This document shows, one piece after another, positions 5,781 to 12,378 of a stretch of DNA of 12,863 nt. How positions within the stretch are numbered: position 1 is the first letter of the stretch; each line of letters begins with the position of its first letter. The stretch comes from an uncultured Bacteroidales bacterium (GTDB lineage: Bacteria; Bacteroidota; Bacteroidia; Bacteroidales; UBA3663). Location of the stretch: positions 1 through 12,863 of the forward strand of contig CAJOOX010000041.1 of NCBI GenBank assembly GCA_905236195.1, read 5' to 3'. A program made the translations under genes and the position numbers. The notes under the pieces are model-generated. The model was not told the origin of the DNA, made no database searches, and saw nothing but the letters and a program-made list of their open reading frames with translations.

Positions 5781-7316
5781 ATGAGAATTATCAAGATAGG
5801 CCGCGATCCCGGTTGTAACATCGTTCTGAACAGTCCCAAAGTAAGTTCTCTTCACGCAGAGATTACCATGATGGACAGTGGTGACATGTTTTTGGAGGAC
5901 AAGGGCAGTCACAACGGCACTTTTGTGATGAACCAGCCCATCAAACCCGGCAAGCAGGTCAGCATCCGCCGTGGTGATGCCATCCGTTTTGCCGATGTGG
6001 AGTTATCGTGGGCACAGGTGCCTCAACCAGAGGACAATTCTGCTTATCGGGCCATCTACGGCATCGGTTCCGATTTCAAGAACTCAATTCAGCTTTCGGG
6101 AGCAACCGTGAGCCGTTATCACGCTACCATTAAGCAGGGCAAGGACGGCAAGTTCTATATTTTCGACCATTCGAAGAACGGCACTACGGTCGATGGACAG
6201 AAGATTGCGTCCAACACGCCCGTACGAATTAAGAAAAACAGTGCTGTGGTCTGCGGCGGTGTTCCCGCCGATCTGAGCCGTTCCATTCCGTGGCCCAATG
6301 ATGCCTGGAAGACCATTGCCGGCATCGCAGCCGCTGTTATCGTATTGGCCGCTGTCGGTATCGGTCTTTGGAAATCCGGAATCATCAAACCCGGTCCCCG
6401 GGAAATGGACGAGTCCCAACTTTATGCACGCTACAGTTCTTCCGTAGTTCTGCTTCAGGGAATGTACCATTTCGAGATTTCCTGCGACGGTGTCGATTTG
6501 TCCGAACTCAAGAATTTCCCACTTCCCGAAAAACTGTTGTTCTATACTGACAGTAAGGGTCCGCATTTCCTGCCTTACGATATGATTACCGACGAGGCCA
6601 AGGTTAAATACGGCTCCTATTTCGGCACAGGATTCTTTGTTTCCAAGGACGGGAAGATCATCACCAACCTCCATGTGGTGAAACCCTGGCTTTTTGAAAC
6701 TGCCAAGGAGATGAAAAATGCGCTCGAGAAATACTGCCGCGAAGAATTCCTGCGTGCCACTTACGGCACAACCGACCAGGCATTTGTGGACCGGGTCAGG
6801 GTGAACGGTGTGAGCGACGGCATCGTTTTAATTCCGCAGGGCAAATACTATTCCAGTGAAAATATGATTTCCTGCCGGACCCTGTCTGCCGGTTCCAATC
6901 CGGAGAAAGATGTTGCGTTGCTCCAAAGTTTGAGAAGCGAAGTTCCTGCAGGGTCAACATATGTCAATATTCAGGATTCCATTGATATTAATCCCGACAA
7001 TCTCAAGAACGGAACGTATGTCTACACACTCGGGTTCCCGGCTCCTGCGTTGACTCAGGATTTCAAATCCACCAATGGCATGCAGGCTGTCGATCACGAT
7101 GGTAAGATTACCCAGAAACCCATGCAGTACAGTTTCCAGCACAGTGCTGCTACCATCGGCGGAGCCAGCGGATCGCCCATTTTCAATAAAGAGGGCAAGT
7201 TGGTGGGTGTGCTCAATGCAGGCATAACCGGTACCCAAGGATTCAATTTCGGCATCTTGGCAAAATATGTCCGGGAAATCGTGGATAATCCCTACGTAGT
7301 GGAAGAAGATAAATAA
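5781..7316 (+). CDS. Tandem-FHA, transmembrane, trypsin-like serine protease
   Basis: This is a 511-residue fusion. FHA-1 (about 2-80) is canonical: IGR (6-8), SSLH (22-25), NGT (45-47). FHA-2 (about 91-165) keeps SRYH (111-114) and NGT (133-135) but has Ser97 where the phosphate-binding Arg is expected (IGS). A membrane helix at about 178-197 leads to a periplasmic S1-type (trypsin/DegP-like) protease domain (about 212-505). The triad is visible: His298 in TNLHVV, Asp377 in EKDVALL and Ser463 in GGASGSP. A long insertion between His and Asp is larger than in typical S1C proteases, and no PDZ domain is visible. The layout suggests that phospho-threonine recognition in the cytoplasm controls assembly or activity of a protease on the other side of the membrane. 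The family assignments are firm; the inside-out control is inference. Confidence 0.92.
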   Translation: MRIIKIGRDPGCNIVLNSPKVSSLHAEITMMDSGDMFLEDKGSHNGTFVMNQPIKPGKQVSIRRGDAIRFADVELSWAQVPQPEDNSAYRAIYGIGSDFKNSIQLSGATVSRYHATIKQGKDGKFYIFDHSKNGTTVDGQKIASNTPVRIKKNSAVVCGGVPADLSRSIPWPNDAWKTIAGIAAAVIVLAAVGIGLWKSGIIKPGPREMDESQLYARYSSSVVLLQGMYHFEISCDGVDLSELKNFPLPEKLLFYTDSKGPHFLPYDMITDEAKVKYGSYFGTGFFVSKDGKIITNLHVVKPWLFETAKEMKNALEKYCREEFLRATYGTTDQAFVDRVRVNGVSDGIVLIPQGKYYSSENMISCRTLSAGSNPEKDVALLQSLRSEVPAGSTYVNIQDSIDINPDNLKNGTYVYTLGFPAPALTQDFKSTNGMQAVDHDGKITQKPMQYSFQHSAATIGGASGSPIFNKEGKLVGVLNAGITGTQGFNFGILAKYVREIVDNPYVVEEDK

Positions 7317-7339
7317 AATCCAAACAAATACCAAAGGAT

Positions 7340-8617
7340 ATGAAGCGTATAAGTCTCATCTTTTGCTGCGCATTGCTGTCGTGTGCTTTTGCCGAAGCCA
7401 AGACCACGCAGCGCATCACGATGAAAAACGGCTCGGTATATCAGGGTTATATCAGCCGTCAGACCGGCAACGGTACCTTTGAGGTTGTGACCGACCAGGC
7501 TATGGTTGTTCTCGACAACCGATGGGTAGCCAGCCAGCAGACCGCCCCTGTTGCCGGGCAGCAGTTGGATTCTGTCTGGTTCAAATGGGCTGAGGGCAAT
7601 GACGCCTTCCAGAATGATGCGCTCCTGCTCACTGACATAGCCCTCAGGCCCGAGCCCATAAAAGCGACGGAATTTGTTACTTTGCCTTTCCGGACCAATA
7701 AGAATTTTACAAAAGTTCGCCTTTTGGAAAGAGGTACCATTGTCAAGTTCCTTGAGCTGACACCCAATCAGTATGAACTGAGCTGGGAAGATGTTTCTAC
7801 CGTGCAGGGCACACAGCGTGAAAAGACAGCGCTCTCAGGCATCAACCGTATCTATCAGTTGAAGGACGGACGTCGTATCGAAGGCGAGTATGCCGGCGAG
7901 ACACAGCATACCGTCAGTGTATTCGGGGCCGACGGCATTGTGGAAACCTTCCTGTTTGACGATATTCTGAAATGTAATTACCGCGCTTTGAATTCCAAAC
8001 AGGACATCCTGGAACAGACGCCTCTTCTGGATGTTATCGAAACTAAAACCGGCGAAATCCGCGGGTTGGTTATCGAACAGGATTATTCTTCCGGCAATGC
8101 CTCAAATGATGCATTCCTGGTACGCGACGAATTGGGAACCATCCAAAGCGTCCGGATTTCCGACATCCGTGCCGTCCGTAAGGTAGCCAATGACAAGGAA
8201 GATATTGTTTTCGATGTCAAGATGAATCCCGGAGAACTTATGATCAACCGTCAGAGTGCAGACCTTCAGACGGTGACGGAAACCAACGATCGTTTTGTAT
8301 TCGACAGTCTCTCCCATCAGATAATCGTGCCGTTGAATGGCAATCCCGCAGTCTCAGTAACGGTTGAGTATTTGGAAGCCGGTTCCGGCAGTAACGTGGA
8401 GCGGTTTCAGCTTGTACAGATTCAGAGAGATACGGTTAAGAAACAGAATATTCACTATTTTGATTACCGCTCATTGGTGAATAATGTCGTGAGACCGTCT
8501 TCCTTGGAAACCAGTGTGAATGGTACCGTTAAGGCAGAATACACGGTTTCAGGGCCCGCAGCTTATGCGCTCTATGATCCTCAGTCTGGAGATGCCTTTA
8601 TGTTTATAGTCCGATAA
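7340..8617 (+). CDS. Exported protein with repeated Sm/SH3-like beta units
   Basis: This 425-residue protein starts with a hydrophobic signal sequence (1-20). LLSC at 12-15 could be a lipobox, but AFAEA at 16-20 also fits ordinary signal peptidase I, so lipid anchoring is undecided. The body has three or four similar small beta-barrel-like units: MKNGSVYQGYI (28-38), LLERGTIVKFLEL (128-140), LKDGRRIEGEY (174-184) and TKTGEIRGLVIEQ (235-247). The last two are each followed by a strand ending in a DI motif (208-209, 275-276). The pattern is like Sm-like or SH3-like folds. The C-terminal part (about 285-425) is beta-rich and unrecognised. Its position between the membrane protease and an FHA gene suggests a periplasmic partner, substrate or scaffold. 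No enzyme motif is visible. Confidence 0.8.
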   Translation: MKRISLIFCCALLSCAFAEAKTTQRITMKNGSVYQGYISRQTGNGTFEVVTDQAMVVLDNRWVASQQTAPVAGQQLDSVWFKWAEGNDAFQNDALLLTDIALRPEPIKATEFVTLPFRTNKNFTKVRLLERGTIVKFLELTPNQYELSWEDVSTVQGTQREKTALSGINRIYQLKDGRRIEGEYAGETQHTVSVFGADGIVETFLFDDILKCNYRALNSKQDILEQTPLLDVIETKTGEIRGLVIEQDYSSGNASNDAFLVRDELGTIQSVRISDIRAVRKVANDKEDIVFDVKMNPGELMINRQSADLQTVTETNDRFVFDSLSHQIIVPLNGNPAVSVTVEYLEAGSGSNVERFQLVQIQRDTVKKQNIHYFDYRSLVNNVVRPSSLETSVNGTVKAEYTVSGPAAYALYDPQSGDAFMFIVR

Positions 8618-8636
8618 AACCTATCAGTTCCACATT

Positions 8637-9281
8637 ATGTATAATCTCAGAGAAGTAACCGTCGGACGGGACAAGAATAGCGACATCTACTTGGATGAGC
8701 GTTGTCGTTATGCCAGTTCCCGTCACGGGACTATCTATTATGACGGGTCGCAGATGATGTTCCGCGACACGAGTACAAACGGAACAATGATTAACAATGT
8801 CATGGTTCACAACCGTGCGGTGCCGGTCAATCATGGCGACCAGATTGTCGTAGCCGGAAAATATCCCATCAGCTGGAACCAGATTGATTCCTTCTTCCCG
8901 GCCGGACAGGCAGCTCAGCCTGTACAGCAACAGGCACCTCTGTCGCCCGCAAGGCAAGCAGCCCTGAATGCCGGTGTCTCGGCTGACTCCAACCTCAAAC
9001 TCGATGACTGGAGCTGGGGTGCGTTCGCACTGTCCGGCCTTTGGGGTATCTTCAATGGCTGCTGGCAGATTATTCTGATAAATATCGTTGCTTGGCCGTT
9101 TGCTCCCTTCGTATGCATTTATTTAGGCGTGAAAGGACGTCGTTTGGCATGGGAGAGAGGCACCTGGTCCTCGGCCGAAGAGTTCGTGCGGACGCAGCAT
9201 AGCTGGGACATTGCCGGCATCATCTGTTTCTCTATCTCTATACTGTCTTCCGTCATCTCGTTTATCGCGCTTGCTGCTTAA
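8637..9281 (+). CDS. FHA protein with C-terminal integral membrane domain
   Basis: This is a 214-residue protein. The N-terminal FHA domain (about 2-82) is canonical, with VGR (9-11), SSRH (27-30) and STNGT (46-50). A Gln/Ala/Pro-rich linker (83-122) leads to a compact membrane domain (124-214) with two or three hydrophobic segments (about 127-149, 150-165, 190-212). The domain contains the pattern WSWGAF...LWGIFNG, then a cytoplasmic GRRLAWE and a WSSAEEF stretch. A similar WGAF...WGIFNG membrane module occurs in small bacterial proteins of unknown function, often fused to other cytoplasmic domains. It may recruit phospho-proteins to the membrane or act as a small membrane component of the complex. 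No transport or enzyme function can be read from it. Confidence 0.88.
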   Translation: MYNLREVTVGRDKNSDIYLDERCRYASSRHGTIYYDGSQMMFRDTSTNGTMINNVMVHNRAVPVNHGDQIVVAGKYPISWNQIDSFFPAGQAAQPVQQQAPLSPARQAALNAGVSADSNLKLDDWSWGAFALSGLWGIFNGCWQIILINIVAWPFAPFVCIYLGVKGRRLAWERGTWSSAEEFVRTQHSWDIAGIICFSISILSSVISFIALAA

Positions 9282-9296
9282 AATAACAACGGAGTC

Positions 9297-10757
9297 ATGA
9301 ATCAGTTTGCATCGGTTTCCGCATTATACCACGGTAGCGTGGACACCCTGATTGGCGGACGTTCTGAGAATCAGGACAACTTCGGTTATGCCGAGACGCC
9401 ATTGGGTTATCTCGTTGTGGTATGCGATGGCATGGGCGGCGGCCCCGGAGGCCGGACAGCGTCCTATATTGCCGTCTCGCGCTTCATGCAGGCTGTTCAG
9501 GAGGCGAATACGATGTCTTCTGCCGAGGAGACCCTCAAGCGTGCGGTAGCGCTCACTCAGGAAGCTCTGGTGACGGAGATGAATGCCAATCCGGCTCTCC
9601 GGGGAATGGGTTCTACGCTTGTCGCAGTGCTCTTTACGCCCCAGGCGGCATGGGTGGTACATACGGGCGACAGCCGTTGTTATCGGATGTCCCATGGCAA
9701 GATGCGGTTCCGCACGGAGGATCATTCCCTCGTGGGCGAATTGGTTCAGCACGGCACGATTACCGAGGAACAGGCACGGAAGTCTCCACAGTCCAACATC
9801 ATTACCCGTGGGTTGGGTTCTTTGTCCAACAACACGCCCACGATAGATGAGGTTCCCTATCAGCGCGGCGACCGTTTCTTCCTTTGTACCGACGGCGTGT
9901 GGGGCATCATGCCTCAGCCCAATCTGCTGAACCGGTTTGCGTCAGTTCAGGATACCGCATCGCTTGTGGAAAGAATCCAGACGGAAGTGGATCAGTTGGG
10001 GGCGGCGCATGGCGGAGGACACGACAATCATACCCTCGCCATTGTTCAGGTGGAATGTGCATCTAAACTCAAAGACAAAATGGATCGAATTTCTAAAATT
10101 ATTATCGCGGTTCTGGCCGTTTGCCTGCTTGTCAGCCTCGCCTTCAATATCTTCGGAGGCAGTGCATTCCAGGCAGATGATTCCGATATGGATGCTCTTT
10201 TGCAAGATAAAAGGCAACTGCAGGAGAATAACGAAAATCTCCAGCAGCAGGTGAAAGACCTTCAGGAAGAAATCGGAAATCTGAAAAAGAAAGGGAGTGA
10301 AACAGAAGAGACAGAAGGTAACCACTCTGCCCCCCAAAATCCTGTCATTGGGAATAAGGACATAAAGCCCAAAGAGGAGACGCATGAAGAGAACGCTGAA
10401 GCCCCCAAGGAGGAAGCCAATCCAGAAGATTTAGCTCTTAAAATTCTGAACGAGCTGAAACTCGATTTAGACAGTCTCGCCAGTCTGAGTTACAACAAAC
10501 AGACACAAGCGCAGGAAAGACATAATTCCCGCGTTGGCAAAATTGTCACAGGTATAGATTCGCTCAATACTATCACGCACGGACGATATGGTAAGGAGGT
10601 GGCTGATTTCAAGAATGCATTGAATCGGATAGGCAGTCCGTCGTATGATTCCAAATCAAGAAAATACGCAAATTCATCGCACAAAGCTCAGATTAATAAT
10701 CTGGTGAAATGTATAGGTGTCATTGAACAGAAATATAAAGATACCCCAATCAACTAA
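9297..10757 (+). CDS. Membrane PP2C-type phosphatase with periplasmic coiled coil (copy 2)
   Basis: This is a 486-residue protein. The cytoplasmic PP2C domain (about 10-255) carries RSENQD (22-27), CDGMGGG (43-49), GMGST (103-107), GDSRCY (124-129), CTDG (197-200) and GGHDN (240-244). Asp27, Asp44, Asp199 and Asp243 should bind the metals. A membrane helix at about 267-287 follows a basic stretch. Unlike copy 1, the periplasmic part is long: a Gln/Leu/Glu heptad-like coiled coil (about 296-333), an acidic Pro/Glu-rich linker (334-376) and a helical C-terminal domain (about 377-486) that I do not recognise. The periplasmic region could sense a signal or tether the phosphatase. GGAG at 9291-9294 is too close to the ATG to be a standard ribosome site. 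The next gene starts directly after the stop codon. Confidence 0.93.
   Translation: MNQFASVSALYHGSVDTLIGGRSENQDNFGYAETPLGYLVVVCDGMGGGPGGRTASYIAVSRFMQAVQEANTMSSAEETLKRAVALTQEALVTEMNANPALRGMGSTLVAVLFTPQAAWVVHTGDSRCYRMSHGKMRFRTEDHSLVGELVQHGTITEEQARKSPQSNIITRGLGSLSNNTPTIDEVPYQRGDRFFLCTDGVWGIMPQPNLLNRFASVQDTASLVERIQTEVDQLGAAHGGGHDNHTLAIVQVECASKLKDKMDRISKIIIAVLAVCLLVSLAFNIFGGSAFQADDSDMDALLQDKRQLQENNENLQQQVKDLQEEIGNLKKKGSETEETEGNHSAPQNPVIGNKDIKPKEETHEENAEAPKEEANPEDLALKILNELKLDLDSLASLSYNKQTQAQERHNSRVGKIVTGIDSLNTITHGRYGKEVADFKNALNRIGSPSYDSKSRKYANSSHKAQINNLVKCIGVIEQKYKDTPIN
9423..9448 (+). repeat. 26-bp exact repeat shared by the two PP2C genes, copy 2
   Basis: Identical to 4232-4257, in the same codon register. 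It encodes the DGMGG metal-binding motif of the second phosphatase. Confidence 0.6.
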
Positions 10758-12332
10758 ATGAGAAGATTAAAATACATATTTTTACTGTTGTCCGTGCTCT
10801 GCGTCAGTTCAGCATGGAGCCAGGCCATCCGTTGGGAGATGACACCCCGCCGCTATGCGTCCATCGAACGTTACGGTCTGGGCCTCTTTCAGGTAAAGTC
10901 GACCGACGGGAAGATAGGCCTCATTCGTTCCGACGGTACCGAGCTATTGCCGCCTTCGGCAGACCAGATATCGCCTTTCTATGAGCACCGGGCAGTGGCC
11001 TTGCGCAAGGAGGGAGGACGGTATCAGATTTTGGGTGTCCTCAACGATGACGGCTCCTTCCACCGCATCTCCACCCCTTACTACATCATCAAACATCAGA
11101 TATTTTTCTCCGAGGGCCTGATGACCGTTGTTGACGGCAACGGACGCCATGGCTACATCGATGACTTGGGAGGTCCGGTATTGGGCTTCGATGGCAAATG
11201 GACTGAGATAGCACCCTTCTCCGAGGGAATTGCGGCTGTAACGGGTCCTTCCGGCTTTAAGCTTATCAACAGCAGCGGCCGCGAAGTCCCCATCGTTCTG
11301 GGTCTTGATGAAATCGGCGGAGGCACTAATGTCTACAATGGGAAGGCCGTCATTTGGAATGCCTACGGCGATAAGTTCTATTCCTTCGATGTGAAGAGTC
11401 AGAAGAGCTCCAAAATAGGAGCTCCCAGAGATTTGAAATTGGATTATCTCCATTGTCTCCAGTCCGTTTCCGGCCGCGCAGGCAATCCCCCCTATGTCAA
11501 GGTGTCAAAGACAGTTGGAACGCAAGGGTTGCGACCCGTGCAGACCGGAGACCTTTGGGGTTATGCCGATGATGACCGTGTATACCTGCCCGCACAGTTC
11601 CTTGAAGCAGAACCGTTTGCGGACAAACTGGCCATCGTCCGGACCGAACTGGGACTGGGCATCCTTCGTTGGGAGGATAACGGATCTGCGTTTGCCTCCC
11701 ATGTGAGTGACGCCACGCTTAAATACAAAGCAGGGCAGTCAGTACCGCTCAACTTCCGTCTCGATGTACCAGCGGTTTGGCAGAGCCAGCCGTTGGATGT
11801 AAAAGTCCTCGATTCCGAATCGGGGGCACTGATGGAGAGCCGTGTGAACGGTGCGGGCTATACCTTTGACTACAAGCCGCAAGGTTCTGCACGTTCTTTC
11901 CAGGTCTCCATAGCCAGCAACGGACTCCGTCTTTGGGATGGAGACATTGCCTATCGTTTCTTGCGGGAGGTGGAGGAGGTTCCCCAGCAGGTAGTGCCTG
12001 TCGCAACTGTTCCCACCAAGCCGGTCAAGGTGCCGGAGCCTGTGATACGCATCAACAAACCCAATCCCCGTGCCAATGCCGACAACAAGGTGTTGGTGAC
12101 GGCAGTAGTGACCAACGCGTCCAATTCGGAACTCACCATGACCGTGACGATTCAGGGTAGCGAAAATCTCAGGGTTCTCAACAAGACAATTACTCTGAAA
12201 CCCAACGGCACGGAGTCGGTGGTCACCTATTTCACGGTCACCGAGAAACTCACCGACCAAAGGGTCGAGGTTACTACATCCATGGGCGGGCAGGCTCAGA
12301 TTACCATCAAGGAACTGATCCCCTTCTATTGA
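10758..12332 (+). CDS. Exported WG-repeat-like and beta-sandwich protein
   Basis: This 524-residue protein has a signal peptide (1-22, cleavage after AWSQA likely). The N-terminal half (about 36-305) contains degenerate WG/KWG-type repeats. Examples are DGKIGLI (50-56) followed by ISPFYEHRAVAL, FSEGLMTVVDGNGRHGYID (117-135), FSEGIAAVTGPSGFKLI (154-170) and GDLWGYADDD (264-273) followed by EPFADKLAIV. Such repeats form beta-propeller-like surfaces for protein contact. The C-terminal half (about 315-524) looks like one or two Ig-like beta sandwiches, separated by a Pro/Val linker (405-436). The protein is probably periplasmic or outer-surface and ends in IPFY without an obvious sorting domain. 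The ATG abuts the preceding stop (TAAATG), consistent with translational coupling to the second phosphatase. Confidence 0.85.
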   Translation: MRRLKYIFLLLSVLCVSSAWSQAIRWEMTPRRYASIERYGLGLFQVKSTDGKIGLIRSDGTELLPPSADQISPFYEHRAVALRKEGGRYQILGVLNDDGSFHRISTPYYIIKHQIFFSEGLMTVVDGNGRHGYIDDLGGPVLGFDGKWTEIAPFSEGIAAVTGPSGFKLINSSGREVPIVLGLDEIGGGTNVYNGKAVIWNAYGDKFYSFDVKSQKSSKIGAPRDLKLDYLHCLQSVSGRAGNPPYVKVSKTVGTQGLRPVQTGDLWGYADDDRVYLPAQFLEAEPFADKLAIVRTELGLGILRWEDNGSAFASHVSDATLKYKAGQSVPLNFRLDVPAVWQSQPLDVKVLDSESGALMESRVNGAGYTFDYKPQGSARSFQVSIASNGLRLWDGDIAYRFLREVEEVPQQVVPVATVPTKPVKVPEPVIRINKPNPRANADNKVLVTAVVTNASNSELTMTVTIQGSENLRVLNKTITLKPNGTESVVTYFTVTEKLTDQRVEVTTSMGGQAQITIKELIPFY

Positions 12333-12378
12333 TTCAATTCTTTAACCCTATATAATCATTTTTAAATACCTAAAAAGT
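12333..12378 (+). other. A/T-rich gap before the outer-membrane barrel gene
   Basis: At 46 bp this is the longest gap between genes of the cluster. I see no hairpin with a U tract and no TAnnTTTG box, so transcription probably continues into the next gene. TTTTTAAATACCTAAAAAG just before the start resembles TTTTAAATACATAAC before the gene at 5781. Confidence 0.4.

Noticed and set aside
6084..6674. 196-codon minus-strand open frame
   Set aside because: It is antisense to the FHA-protease gene and lacks any recognisable domain.
611..10757. Type VI secretion threonine-phosphorylation cassette
   Set aside because: Kinase, PP2C and FHA proteins match in kind, but no TagF, TssB/C, Hcp, ClpV or other T6SS gene is present, and the protease, WG-repeat and barrel genes do not fit.
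611..10757. TerY-P-type triad (vWA, PP2C, kinase)
   Set aside because: No vWA/TerY protein or zinc-ribbon kinase is encoded; the kinases and phosphatases here are membrane-anchored.
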